A model generated the notes under the pieces. That model had not been told where the DNA came from, searched no databases, and saw nothing but the letters and a program-made list of their open reading frames with translations. Of a stretch of DNA of 64,000 nucleotides, positions 7,846-16,993 are shown in pieces. The DNA lies in NCBI GenBank assembly GCA_023459275.1, contig JAEWVC010000042.1:1-64000 (forward strand), in the 5' to 3' direction. The number at the start of each line of letters is the position of its first letter. The stretch's first letter is position 1. The position numbers and the translations under genes were made by a program. The DNA comes from Bacillota bacterium (GTDB lineage Bacteria; Bacillota; Clostridia; Christensenellales; Aristaeellaceae).

Positions 7846-9363
7846 ATGAAAAAAGCTACGATGACCCTGGACCGGGACTATGCTATCGGCACGGTGGACA
7901 AACGGATTTATGGAAATTTTGTGGAGCATCTGGGCCGCTGCGTGTACGGCGGCATCTATGAGCCCGGCCATCCCACGGCGGATAAATACGGTTTTCGCCG
8001 GGACGTTATGGATCTGGTGCGCAGGCTGAACGTGCCCGTGGTACGCTATCCCGGCGGCAATTTTGTGTCCGGCTTCAATTGGGAGGATTCCATCGGCCCG
8101 GCGGAATCAAGGCCCAAGCGGCTGGACCTGGCTTGGTTCACCACCGAAACAAATGAGGTGGGTCTCCACGAGTTTTATAACTGGGCAAGGGAAGCCGGAA
8201 GCCAGGTGATGTATGCCGTCAACCTGGGCACCCGGGGCCCGGATGCCGCCCGGAACGTGGTGGAATACTGCAACCATGAAAAAGGCACCTATTGGTCCGA
8301 CCTGCGCCGCAAGAACGGGCAAGAGGAGCCAATGGATATCAAGCTCTGGTGCCTGGGCAACGAGATGGACGGCCCCTGGCAGATGGGCGGCAAGACAGCC
8401 TATGAGTATGGCCGCACTGCCAAAGAAAGCGCCAAGATGATGAAATGGGTGGACCCCTCCATTGAGGTGGTGGCCTGCGGCTCCTCCTCCAGCCAGATGA
8501 AAACCTTCGGGGATTGGGAGCTTAACATGCTGGAGGAATGCTACGACCAGGCGGACTACGTTTCCCTGCACCGGTATTACGGAAACGCTGAAAACAATAC
8601 GCCGGATTTTCTGGCAAGCACCATGGATCTGGATGATTTCATCAAAACAGTGGTATCCATCTGCGATGCCGTCAAGGGGAAAAAACACAGCAAAAAAAGG
8701 ATTCATCTCTCCTTTGACGAATGGAACGTATGGTATCATTCCCGCCAAAAGGATCAAGAGCTGTACAAGCTGGACCGCTGGGGCCGGGCGCTGCCGCTGC
8801 TGGATGATATTTATAATTTTGAGGACGCGCTGCTGGTGGGTTCCATGCTGATCACCTTTTTAAAGAACGCGGACCGGGTGAAAGTGGCCTGCATGGCGCA
8901 GCTTGTGAATACCATCGCGCCTATCCACACCAGGGAGATGGGCGGGGCTTGGGCACAGACCATCTATTGGCCCTTGGCCCAGGCCAGCCAGTATGGCCGC
9001 GGCACCTCTTTGCTGCCGGTGGTAAAATCCCCCGTGTATGACGGTAAAACATACACCGGTGTACCGTTGATCGATGCCGCAGCCACCATGGATGACATGG
9101 GAAATGTGACGCTGTTCTTTGTCAATAAGGACATGGCGGAGGATATAGAGATATCTGCCGATTTAAGGGATTTCGGCAATTTTTCCAAGGTGGAGCATTC
9201 CCTGTTGCATCATGACGACGTGAAGGCCGTCAACACCGAGGAAAATCCGGACAACGTGTCACCCAAGACAGGCCTGGGCGGAAAGATTGAGGACGGACGG
9301 TTTACCATGGTTCTTCCCAGCCTGAGCTGGAACGTGGTCCGGCTGCTTAAGGAAACGAAATAG
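7846..9363 (+). CDS. abfA: GH51 alpha-L-arabinofuranosidase (second copy)
   Basis: The 505-residue paralogue of the preceding gene has acid/base E173 in LGNEMDGPW and nucleophile E292 in FDEWNVWYH. It resembles the first copy at the N-terminus (IYGNFVEHLGRCVYGG against IYGHFSEHLGRCIYGG) but differs strongly around the active-site loops, so the pair probably split their substrates (for example 1,3- against 1,5-linked arabinan fragments). It has no signal peptide. The AAAGGAG ribosome site lies before ATG 7846. Confidence 0.93.
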   Translation: MKKATMTLDRDYAIGTVDKRIYGNFVEHLGRCVYGGIYEPGHPTADKYGFRRDVMDLVRRLNVPVVRYPGGNFVSGFNWEDSIGPAESRPKRLDLAWFTTETNEVGLHEFYNWAREAGSQVMYAVNLGTRGPDAARNVVEYCNHEKGTYWSDLRRKNGQEEPMDIKLWCLGNEMDGPWQMGGKTAYEYGRTAKESAKMMKWVDPSIEVVACGSSSSQMKTFGDWELNMLEECYDQADYVSLHRYYGNAENNTPDFLASTMDLDDFIKTVVSICDAVKGKKHSKKRIHLSFDEWNVWYHSRQKDQELYKLDRWGRALPLLDDIYNFEDALLVGSMLITFLKNADRVKVACMAQLVNTIAPIHTREMGGAWAQTIYWPLAQASQYGRGTSLLPVVKSPVYDGKTYTGVPLIDAAATMDDMGNVTLFFVNKDMAEDIEISADLRDFGNFSKVEHSLLHHDDVKAVNTEENPDNVSPKTGLGGKIEDGRFTMVLPSLSWNVVRLLKETK

Positions 9364-9397
9364 ATTAGTTTATGATGCGGACAAAGGAGCGGATACG

Positions 9398-11068
9398 ATG
9401 GCCAAGTATGTAGTCGGCATGGATTTTGGCACGCTTTCGGGGCGCGCCGTGGCGGTGGAGGTGAAAACGGGGCGGGAGCTGGCTTCCGCCGTGTGGCCCT
9501 ACACCCACGCCGTCATGGACGAAACGCTTTGGGATGGCCAGAAGCTGCCGCCGGATTGGGCGCTGCAGTTTCCAAGGGACTACCTGGAAGCCATGGAAAA
9601 AACGATCCCCCAGGTGATCCGTGAAAGCGGTATCGATCCCCAGGACGTGATCGGCATCGGCATTGATTTCACCGCTTGCACCATCATGCCGGTGAAACGT
9701 GACGGGACGGCCCTTTGCGAAATGGCGGAATTCAAACACAATCCTCACGCTTATGTGAAGCTTTGGAAGCATCACGCCGCGCAGGAACAGGCCAACCGCC
9801 TGAATGAGATTGCTGCAGAGCGGGGCGAGGATTTTCTGCCCCGCTACGGCGGCAAGATCTCCAGCGAATGGCTGGTGCCCAAGGTCATGCAGATCGTGGA
9901 GGAAGCACCGGAGGTGTACGGCGCTGCCGACAGGATCATCGAGGCCGCCGACTGGGTGGTCTGGCAGTTGACCGGCAAGGAGACGCGCAACAGCTGCACC
10001 GCCGGGTACAAGGCCATCTGGCACAAGCAAAAGGGGTATCCCTCCAAGGATTTCTACAAAGCCTTGAATCCGGGGCTTGAAAACCTGGTGGAGGACAAGC
10101 TTTCCACCGATATTACGCCGCTTGGTCAGAAAGCCGGGGCAATCACGGCCCAGGCGGCCCAGTGGTGCGGGCTTCTTCCAGGCACCGCCGTGGCCGTGGC
10201 CAATGTGGACGCCCATGTGTGCATCCCCGCGGTGGGCATCGACGGGCCGGGAAAGATGCTGGCCATCATGGGGACATCCACCTGCCACATTATGCTTGGG
10301 GAAAAGGAATGCGAGGTCCCCGGCATGTGCGGCGTGGTGGAGGATGGCGTTATGCCGGGCTACTTTGGGTATGAAGCCGGCCAAAGCTGCGTGGGGGATC
10401 ATTTTGCCTGGTTTGTGGACCGTTGCTGCCCCGAGGAATATACAAAAGCCGCCAAGGAAAGCAACATGGATATTCACGCGTACCTCACGGAAAAAGCCCA
10501 GGCTTTGAAGGTGGGGGAAAGCGGCCTCGTGGCCCTGGATTGGTGGAACGGCAACCGCTCCGTGTTGGTGGACGTGGACCTGACGGGCCTGATGGTAGGC
10601 ATGACCCTGGCCACCAAACCGGAAGAAATGTACCGCGCGCTGATTGAGGCCACGGCTTACGGCACCCGCATGATCGTGGAAAGTTTTGAAAAATCCGGTG
10701 TGCCGGTAAATGAGCTGTATGCTTCCGGAGGCATTAGCCAGAAGAATGCCATGGCCATGCAGATCTATTCCGATGTGCTCAATATGCCCGTGCGCATCGC
10801 CGCCTCCGCCCAGGGGCCGGCCTTGGGCAGCGCCATCTTTGCCGCCGTGGCCGCGGGCAAAGCCGCCGGGGGATACGACGACGTGTTCGAGGCGGCCAGG
10901 GATATGGGCAAGGTCAAAGATCTGGTCTACCGTCCCATCCCGGAAAATGTGAAGGTATATAATAAACTGTATGATGAGTACCATATTCTCCACGACTGGT
11001 TCGGCCGCGGCGGAAACGATGTGATGAAGCGCCTGAAGGCCTTGCGCAAGGAAGTTATGGGCGAGTGA
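9398..11068 (+). CDS. araB: Ribulokinase
   Basis: The 556-residue protein is a FGGY-family sugar kinase of the ribulokinase length class (about 560 residues). It begins with the phosphate-binding MDFGTLSGRAVAV and has ATP-binding motifs near GTSTCHIM and ASGGISQKN. It phosphorylates L-ribulose to L-ribulose 5-phosphate in the cytosol. It is the last gene of the arabinose operon and faces araD across a bidirectional terminator. L-arabinose isomerase (araA) is not in the window and must be elsewhere or replaced. Confidence 0.95.
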   Translation: MAKYVVGMDFGTLSGRAVAVEVKTGRELASAVWPYTHAVMDETLWDGQKLPPDWALQFPRDYLEAMEKTIPQVIRESGIDPQDVIGIGIDFTACTIMPVKRDGTALCEMAEFKHNPHAYVKLWKHHAAQEQANRLNEIAAERGEDFLPRYGGKISSEWLVPKVMQIVEEAPEVYGAADRIIEAADWVVWQLTGKETRNSCTAGYKAIWHKQKGYPSKDFYKALNPGLENLVEDKLSTDITPLGQKAGAITAQAAQWCGLLPGTAVAVANVDAHVCIPAVGIDGPGKMLAIMGTSTCHIMLGEKECEVPGMCGVVEDGVMPGYFGYEAGQSCVGDHFAWFVDRCCPEEYTKAAKESNMDIHAYLTEKAQALKVGESGLVALDWWNGNRSVLVDVDLTGLMVGMTLATKPEEMYRALIEATAYGTRMIVESFEKSGVPVNELYASGGISQKNAMAMQIYSDVLNMPVRIAASAQGPALGSAIFAAVAAGKAAGGYDDVFEAARDMGKVKDLVYRPIPENVKVYNKLYDEYHILHDWFGRGGNDVMKRLKALRKEVMGE

Positions 11069-11100
11069 CGGGAAAACAGAAAACACAGGGAACACGAAAG

Positions 11101-11134
11101 CGGGGAGGGACTTTTTGAAAAAAGTCCCTCCCCG
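11101..11134. terminator. Bidirectional terminator between araB and araD
   Basis: The arms CGGGGAGGGACTTTTT and AAAAAGTCCCTCCCCG form a near-perfect 16-bp stem with A and T tracts inside both arms, so it can serve both convergent transcripts. Confidence 0.8.
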
Positions 11135-11155
11135 TGCCCTATTTCAAAAACTTTT

Positions 11156-11851
11156 TTATTTTTGGCCGTAGTAGGCGTTCTTCCCGTGCTTGCGCTGGAA
11201 GTGTTTTTCGCTGATATGCATAGGGCAGGGGAGGGCATCTGGACTTATCTGCCTGGTCGTCAGCGCCATGGCCGCCACTTCCTCCAGTATAATGGCGTTC
11301 TCCACCGCTTTTTCAGGGGTTTTGCCCCAAGTGAAGGGCCCGTGGCAGCTTAGAAGAATGGCGGGAACATGCATGCAGTCCGTGCCTTCCATGGTCTTGA
11401 CAATCAGGTTGCCCGTCTCCCCTTCGTAATCTCTGTCTACTTCCTCCTTCGTCAGCGGCCTCGCGCAGGGCACCGGGCCGTGGAAGCTGTCGGCATGGGT
11501 GGTGCCATAGCAGGGGATGGACAGCCCTGCTTGCGCCCAGGCGGTGGCCATGCGGCTGTGGGTGTGGGTCACACCGCCAATCTCAGGCCAGGCCTGATAC
11601 AGCTTCAGGTGAGTGGGGGTGTCGCTGGAAGGGCGCAACGCGCCGTCCACAGTCTGCCCGTCGCTGAGCCGCACCAATACAATATCCGAAGGCTTTAAAA
11701 GGTTGTAACTGACACCGCTGGGTTTGATAGCCATCAGCCCCGCTTCCCGGTCCACGCCGCTGACATTGCCCCAGGTCAGTACCACCAATCCGCTTTTCCA
11801 TAAGGAGATATTCGCCTCATATACTTGCTCTTTCAATGCCTGCAGGGTCAT
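11156..11851 (-). CDS. araD: L-ribulose-5-phosphate 4-epimerase
   Basis: The 231-residue protein is a class II aldolase/AraD family member of standard length. The zinc site is visible as THTH in the middle and HGPFTWG towards the end; TWGNVSG and KPSGV bind the phosphate. It converts L-ribulose 5-phosphate to D-xylulose 5-phosphate, completing the arabinose route. Two in-frame ATGs compete: 11857 (GGAAAGG only three bases away) and 11851 (nine bases away). The second has the better spacing and gives the family length. It is transcribed convergently to araB from its own promoter. Confidence 0.94.
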   Translation of the reverse strand: MTLQALKEQVYEANISLWKSGLVVLTWGNVSGVDREAGLMAIKPSGVSYNLLKPSDIVLVRLSDGQTVDGALRPSSDTPTHLKLYQAWPEIGGVTHTHSRMATAWAQAGLSIPCYGTTHADSFHGPVPCARPLTKEEVDRDYEGETGNLIVKTMEGTDCMHVPAILLSCHGPFTWGKTPEKAVENAIILEEVAAMALTTRQISPDALPCPMHISEKHFQRKHGKNAYYGQK

Positions 11852-11893
11852 AGCCATCCGCCTTTCCTGATTTGCTGGTAAAATCCCATACTT

Positions 11894-11922
11894 ATTATAT
11901 AGGTTTGCGAAGCTTAGCACAA
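11894..11922 (-). promoter_or_regulatory. Promoter of araD
   Basis: On the minus strand TTGTGC (11922-11917), a 17-nt spacer and TATAAT (11899-11894) lie about 43 nt before the araD start. Confidence 0.65.
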
Positions 11923-12058
11923 GCGGCGCCGGGTGCCGTGCGCACACTTTTAAACAAACGCCTTACACAGATCAAACGGAAACGAGATAAAACACACATA
12001 ATCGGCATGTATCATGTGAAGCGTCAGGATGAATGAATATGAGGAGGTAAAACCAAGT

Positions 12059-12928
12059 ATGAAAAAAGTCGTTTCACTCCTGCTCAGCACCATGATGTGC
12101 CTAAGCCTCGTTTCCTTCGTCGGCGCTGTCGCCGAACAGGCCCCCGTTACCGGCACCGTTACCGCCGCCGGTTCCTCCGCGCTGCTGCCCCTTGCGCAGG
12201 CCGCTGCGGAAACCTTTATGACTGCCAACCCGGATTGCTCTATCGTTGTCAATGGCGGCGGCTCCGGCAACGGCCTCAAGCAGGTTGCCGACGGCGCGGT
12301 GGATATCGGAAACTCCGACGTGTTTGCGGCTGAGAAGCTGGACGCGGCTGTCGCGGCCGGGCTTGTAGACCACAAGGTCTGCACCATCACCATGGCTCCC
12401 GTGGTCAACAAGGACCTGGCCATTGACAGCCTTACCAAGCAGCAGCTCATTGACATCTTCACCGCGAAGGTCACCAATTGGAAGGACGTCGGCGGCCCCG
12501 ATCTGGAGATCCTGCTGGTTACCCGTCCCGCCTCTTCCGGCACCCGTGCCCTGTTCAAGACCTGGGCTTTGGATAACGCCGAAGAAGCCTCCAATGCCGC
12601 CCTGGAAACCGACGACTCCGGCACGCTGATGCAGACCGTGCAGGGCAACCCCGGTGCCATCGGCTATGTGGCGCTCTCTTACCTGGTCAACAATGACACT
12701 GTCAAGTCCGTTGCCATCGATGGTGTTGTTCCCTCCCTGGAGAACACCTATAACGGGACTTACCTGGTATGGGGCTATGAGCACATGTACACCAAGGGCG
12801 AAGGCAGCGAGGCTGCTCAGGCCTTCATCAACTACATGATGAGCGACGAGTTTGCCGTAAATATCGAAGCCCTGGGCTATGGCGCCACCTCCAAGATGTC
12901 CGAAGCCGCCATCGCCACTCACGAGTAA
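12059..12928 (+). CDS. pstS: Phosphate ABC transporter substrate-binding protein
   Basis: The 289-residue PstS-type protein has the phosphate-site motifs AGSSALLPL and NGGGSGNGL and a later SSGTR loop. Start ATG 12059 is preceded by GAGGAGGT and gives a clean signal peptide; the upstream ATG 12029 would add ten residues. Gram-positive PstS proteins are usually lipoproteins, but no lipobox cysteine is seen here. The N-terminus fits signal peptidase I cleavage after GAVA. It captures phosphate outside the membrane and passes it to PstC and PstA. The 130 nt between araD and pstS hold only a weak promoter-like TTACAC-17-GATAAA and no clear Pho box. Confidence 0.92.
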   Translation: MKKVVSLLLSTMMCLSLVSFVGAVAEQAPVTGTVTAAGSSALLPLAQAAAETFMTANPDCSIVVNGGGSGNGLKQVADGAVDIGNSDVFAAEKLDAAVAAGLVDHKVCTITMAPVVNKDLAIDSLTKQQLIDIFTAKVTNWKDVGGPDLEILLVTRPASSGTRALFKTWALDNAEEASNAALETDDSGTLMQTVQGNPGAIGYVALSYLVNNDTVKSVAIDGVVPSLENTYNGTYLVWGYEHMYTKGEGSEAAQAFINYMMSDEFAVNIEALGYGATSKMSEAAIATHE

Positions 12929-13029
12929 TGGAAAACAGCCCGTATGCGTATCCGGAATGCGCATGCGACCGGGAACCGGGCAGGCACCCTCGCCTGCCCG
13001 GTACTCGCGCATAAAAAGAAGGTGTTTTT

Positions 13030-13974
13030 GTGACCATGGAAAAACTTGCCTACGCCAGGCTGACCCGTACAAAAGCGATCCATACGTTTACGAAGGAGAC
13101 CTTTTGGCGCGGGCTTGTGACAGGCTGCGGACTGTTCATCATCCTTTTGACCCTTGCAATCGGCGCTTTCCTTGTGGTGAACGGTGCCGGAACATTTACA
13201 AAGTACCATCACAGCATATTTGAGTTCTTGTTCTCTTCCGAGTGGGCGCCCGTGGACAGCGCCACTGAAGGCGGCGGAAAGGTAGGCGCCGCGATCTATA
13301 TTGTCGGTTCGCTGCTAACCTGCGGGCTTGCCTTGATTTTCGTACTGCCTTTTAGCCTGGCTGTGGCAATCTTTATTACGGAAATCTCCCCCAAGGCAGG
13401 GAAAAGCGCTTTCCAACCCGCCATTGAGATTTATGCGGGCGTACCTTCCGTTGTCTATGGTTGGATTGGCCTTACGGTATTGGTGCCGTTTATCAGGGAC
13501 ACCTTCCATGCCAGAATGGGGGGCTATTCCGTTCTTGCGGCCAGCATCGTGCTGGCGGTTATGATCTTTCCAACGATCACAACCGTCGCGGCGGACGCGA
13601 TACGGAGCGTTTCCAACGATTACCGCGACGCGGGCTATTGCCTTGGCTCCACAAGGTGGCAGGTCATTTCCCGGGTGGTGCTTCCCGCGGCGACGCCCGG
13701 CATCATCACCGGCGTTGTGCTGGGGTTGGCCAGGGCATTTGGCGAAGCGCTGGCGGTAGCTATGGTGATCGGCAAAACGAGAGCGTTTCCGGCCAGCCTG
13801 CTTTCGCCGACAAACAACCTGACGGCGGCCATTGCCTCGGACATGGGGAACACGGCCTATGGGGGCGAGTACAACCTTGCGCTGTGGACAATGGCCCTAT
13901 TGCTGTTCCTGATCTCCATGCTGTTTATTTTTGTGATCCACTTGATCTCCGGAGGGGCGAAGAAGCATGCTTAA
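13030..13974 (+). CDS. pstC: Phosphate ABC transporter permease
   Basis: This 314-residue membrane protein has about six helices and the conserved permease loop (GLARAFGEALAVAMVIG) that docks on the ATPase. Start GTG 13030 has AGAAGG seven bases upstream; the ATG two codons later is an alternative. It overlaps pstA by eight bases, showing coupled translation. With PstA it forms the phosphate channel in the cytoplasmic membrane. Confidence 0.93.
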   Translation: MTMEKLAYARLTRTKAIHTFTKETFWRGLVTGCGLFIILLTLAIGAFLVVNGAGTFTKYHHSIFEFLFSSEWAPVDSATEGGGKVGAAIYIVGSLLTCGLALIFVLPFSLAVAIFITEISPKAGKSAFQPAIEIYAGVPSVVYGWIGLTVLVPFIRDTFHARMGGYSVLAASIVLAVMIFPTITTVAADAIRSVSNDYRDAGYCLGSTRWQVISRVVLPAATPGIITGVVLGLARAFGEALAVAMVIGKTRAFPASLLSPTNNLTAAIASDMGNTAYGGEYNLALWTMALLLFLISMLFIFVIHLISGGAKKHA

Positions 13975-14866
13975 CAGCAACATGAGCAGGGTACTAATAA
14001 AGGCAAAAAGAACGGACCGGGCAATGACGGGCGTTCTTTACGGGGTCGGCGGTTTCTTTCTTGGATTATTGCTTCTGCTGGCGGGATACATCATTGTCAA
14101 AGGGATGATGAGCTTCTATCCGGAACTCTTGCAATTCAACCGTCACGGGATTGGAAACCAGTTCTTCAACACCGTTTATTTGGTGTTTCTGTCCCTTGTC
14201 ATCAGCGTTCCTCTGGGCATCGCCGCCGGCATTTATATGGCGGAATATGCCAAACAGGGAAGGCTGATCAAGTTCCTGCGCATCTGCATTGAGTCGCTGT
14301 CATCGCTTCCCTCCATTGTGGTTGGCCTGTTTGGGTATCTTGTGTTTATCCTGATGACCGGTATGAAATGGAACCTGATGGCCGGCGCGCTGGCCGTATC
14401 CATCCTGAGCCTTCCCCTGATTACCACCACAACGGAGGATGCCATGCGTTCCCTTCCGGTGGGGTACAAGGAAGGCAGCATGGCATTGGGAGCCTCCCAC
14501 TGGCGGACGATCTACAAGGTGATGATCCCCGCCTGCCTCCCGCGCATTATTACCGGCATGATCCTTGTGGCGGGACGCGGGTTTGGTGAAGCGGCAGCAC
14601 TTTTGTATACAGCCGGGCAGAGCACAAATATCAACTGGTCCAACTGGAACATTACCTCTCCTACCTGTCCCCTGAATCCCTTCCGACCGGGAGAAACGCT
14701 GTCCCTGCACATCTGGGTTATGCGGACGGAGGGCAGCCTGAACCCCCATTCGGCGGACATCGCCAATTTCTCTGCGGCGGTGCTTGTCCTCATGGTGCTT
14801 AGCTTCAGCCTTCTGGCCAGGATCCTATCCAGGCATTACAATAAAAAAGCGGCTGGTATGAACTGA
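13967..14866 (+). CDS. pstA: Phosphate ABC transporter permease
   Basis: The 299-residue second permease subunit has six predicted helices and the EAA-type loop around GRGFGEAAALLYTAG. It follows pstC with an eight-base overlap. The usual next genes, pstB (ATPase) and phoU, are absent: a terminator-like hairpin, a structured repeat and the convergent hydrogenase operon follow instead. The transporter needs a PstB supplied from another locus. Confidence 0.93.
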   Translation: MLNSNMSRVLIKAKRTDRAMTGVLYGVGGFFLGLLLLLAGYIIVKGMMSFYPELLQFNRHGIGNQFFNTVYLVFLSLVISVPLGIAAGIYMAEYAKQGRLIKFLRICIESLSSLPSIVVGLFGYLVFILMTGMKWNLMAGALAVSILSLPLITTTTEDAMRSLPVGYKEGSMALGASHWRTIYKVMIPACLPRIITGMILVAGRGFGEAAALLYTAGQSTNINWSNWNITSPTCPLNPFRPGETLSLHIWVMRTEGSLNPHSADIANFSAAVLVLMVLSFSLLARILSRHYNKKAAGMN

Positions 14867-14914
14867 GCAGGACGAGCTGCAAGGCTTTGTGCTTTTATAC
14901 GCGCTGAAAAAGGA

Positions 14915-14949
14915 AACGGCACCCGGTCCAAATTGGATTGGGCGCCGTT
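14915..14949 (+). terminator. Terminator-like hairpin after pstA
   Basis: AACGGCACCC pairs with GGGCGCCGTT (one A-C mismatch), followed by CAGTTATTTAC. It lies 48 nt after the pstA stop and shows that the pst transcript ends here without pstB. Confidence 0.55.
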
Positions 14950-14966
14950 CAGTTATTTACAATCCC

Positions 14967-15147
14967 AAGGAGGTGTCAGAGGGCCGCAGCCCTTCGATTA
15001 CAAATCGAAAAACAGCGGCATGCGGGTTGATTTTCGTAGGAATTTCGAAGAAATTCCAACCTTACCCTAGCAAACGGCCACGAAAACCGCGGACTTTTGT
15101 GGTGAAACAAGGCTAAAATCGTCAAAGCGGCGGAAGCCGCTTTGACG
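14967..15147 (+). repeat. Structured intergenic repeat, copy A
   Basis: This is one of five related modules. It opens with GGAGGT (14969-14974), then hairpin 1 around GAGGGCCGCAGCCCTTC, a decayed hairpin 2 with loop GCGGCATGCGGG, hairpin 3 (GGAATTTCGAAGAAATTCC), the spacer CTTACCCTAGCAAACGG, hairpin 4 (CCACGAAAA with TTTTGTGG) and hairpin 5 (CGTCAAAGCGGC with GCCGCTTTGACG, 15120-15147). It lies between pstA and the convergent hydA. Hairpin 5 may also terminate the hydrogenase transcript. Confidence 0.7.
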
Positions 15148-15153
15148 AAAAAA

Positions 15154-16977
15154 TCAATACCTGCTTCGTTGTGTATACGTTGTGTGCAACAGCGTATGGG
15201 ACAGGTGGCCCAGCGGATGCTCCAAATATTCCGCGTAGAGTGCCAGCAGATCGGGGTTCTCATGGGACTTGCGCAGGGGCTTGCCCTCGTCCTCCCGGTA
15301 CAGCGCCTCCATCCGTTTGGTCCGTGCCATGGGATCATCGGATCTGGGCTGGCCGCCGCCGGTGATGCATCCGCCCGGGCAGGCCATGACCTCCATGAAG
15401 TGGTAGGGGCTCTTGCCGTCCCGGACTTCCTCCATCAGCGTGGCCGCGCCGTTCAGGCCGCTGGTGACGGCCACCTTGACTTCCACACCCTCCAGGAAAT
15501 TCCACTGGGGCAGAACGTCCTTTAAGGTGATGGAGGCGGTCTTGATGCGGTCCAGCCCCTGGATGGGTGTCACATGCAGGTTGCCAAAGGGGATTTCCCG
15601 GCCGGTGACCACCTCGTATACCGTGCGAAGCGCGGCTTCCATCACGCCGCCTGTGGTGCCGAAAATATCGGCGGCGCCGGTGGAAAGGCCCAGAGGATGG
15701 TCAAACTCCCCGTCAGGCAGCGAATGAAAGTCAATGCCCGCCTGCTTAATCATCCGGGCCAGTTCCCTGGTGGTAAGGACCGCATCCACATTGGGCACGC
15801 CGTTGTTCACCATTTCGGGCCTGGTGATCTCAAACTTTTTGGCGGTGCAGGGCATGATGGAGACAACGTAGATATCCTCCGGATTGACGCCGATCTTATC
15901 CGCGAAGTACGACTTGATCAGCGCGCCCAGCATCATGTGGGGAGATTTGCAGGTGGAGAGGTTTGCAAGCTGGCCGTTGAAATAATGCTCAATGTACTTG
16001 ATCCAGCCGGGGCTGCAGCTTGTGATCATGGGCAGCGCCGGAGGTTCGGAGGATACGTGCACGCCCAGCTTTTCAAGGCTTTGGGCATCCACCTTGCCGC
16101 TTTGGTAGAACAGGTTGCACAGCCTGTTCAACAGTTCATGGCCCTCCTCCAGAATGGTGAGGTCCGCGGCAAAGTTGGTGTCAAATACGTACTTGAAGCC
16201 AAGCTCCTTGAGCGCGGAGGCCATTTTGCCTGTGACCAGCGTCCCGGCGGGGTAGCCGAATTCTTCGCCCAGCGCGGCGCGGATAGCCGGGGCCGTTTGA
16301 ACAATCACCGTTTTCTTGGGGTTCGCCAGCGCCGCCCAGACATCCGGAGTGGATTCCCTTTCATGCAACGCGTTCACGGGGCAGACAACGGTACACTGGC
16401 CGCAGTTGGTGCAGGCGGCCTCATACAGGGGCAAGTCGTTCCCCGGGCCGATCTCTGTCAGGAAACCGCGGTTCTGGGCGTTCAAAACACCCACCCCCTG
16501 CACCTGGTTGCACACGGTGACGCAGCGGCGGCAAAGAATACATTTGGAGGCTTCCCGGACGATAGAAGGGCCTTCATCGGCGATGGCCGGCTTTGATTTT
16601 GCGCCGGAAAACCTGGCTTCGTCCGCTTGAATGACCTCGCCCAGCGCCTGCAATTCGCAATGCCGGTTGCGCAGGCAGTTCAGGCAGTCCTTGGGATGGT
16701 CGGAAAGCATGAGCTCATAGAGCACCTTGCGCCGTTTAAGCACCCTCTGGGAATGGGTATGGATGACCATACCCTCCGCAACAGGGGTGATGCAGGAAGC
16801 CTGGAGCGCTTTGGCGCCCTCCACCTCCACCACGCAGATGCGGCAGGCACCGATCTCATGCTGGCCCTGAAGATAGCACAGGGTTGGAATTTGGATGCTG
16901 TTTTCCTTGGCGGCCTCCAGGATGGTGGAACCTTCCTTGGCCTCTATGGTTTTGCCGTTGATTTTAATATGCACCAT
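15154..16977 (-). CDS. hydA: [FeFe]-hydrogenase catalytic subunit (NADH-linked, multimeric type)
   Basis: The 607-residue protein has, in order, an N-terminal [2Fe-2S] domain (residues 1-75), a His/Cys cluster motif (HPKDCLNCLRNRHC), two [4Fe-4S] clusters (about 140-215; CILCRRCVTVC and CTNCGQCTVVC) and the H-cluster domain with all three signatures: TSCSPGW, MPCTAKKFE and MACPGGCITGGGQP. A small-subunit tail follows. It reduces protons or oxidises hydrogen in the cytosol. It is the last gene of a three-gene operon with NuoF- and NuoE-like subunits, the layout of NADH-dependent or electron-bifurcating hydrogenases (HydABC). GAGGAGGG precedes ATG 16977. The maturases HydEFG are not in the window. 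Confidence 0.95.
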   Translation of the reverse strand: MVHIKINGKTIEAKEGSTILEAAKENSIQIPTLCYLQGQHEIGACRICVVEVEGAKALQASCITPVAEGMVIHTHSQRVLKRRKVLYELMLSDHPKDCLNCLRNRHCELQALGEVIQADEARFSGAKSKPAIADEGPSIVREASKCILCRRCVTVCNQVQGVGVLNAQNRGFLTEIGPGNDLPLYEAACTNCGQCTVVCPVNALHERESTPDVWAALANPKKTVIVQTAPAIRAALGEEFGYPAGTLVTGKMASALKELGFKYVFDTNFAADLTILEEGHELLNRLCNLFYQSGKVDAQSLEKLGVHVSSEPPALPMITSCSPGWIKYIEHYFNGQLANLSTCKSPHMMLGALIKSYFADKIGVNPEDIYVVSIMPCTAKKFEITRPEMVNNGVPNVDAVLTTRELARMIKQAGIDFHSLPDGEFDHPLGLSTGAADIFGTTGGVMEAALRTVYEVVTGREIPFGNLHVTPIQGLDRIKTASITLKDVLPQWNFLEGVEVKVAVTSGLNGAATLMEEVRDGKSPYHFMEVMACPGGCITGGGQPRSDDPMARTKRMEALYREDEGKPLRKSHENPDLLALYAEYLEHPLGHLSHTLLHTTYTQRSRY

Positions 16978-16993
16978 ATTGCCTTCCCTCCTC

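Noticed and set aside
9365..11095. 576-codon minus-strand open frame opposite araB
   Set aside because: Antisense shadow of a well-defined kinase gene.
11948..12058. Pho box before pstS
   Set aside because: Only loose TTAMACA-like pieces without the regular spacing of PhoP sites.
14889..15116. 75-codon plus-strand frame after pstA, considered as a truncated pstB
   Set aside because: It has no ATPase motif and overlaps the terminator hairpin and repeat A.
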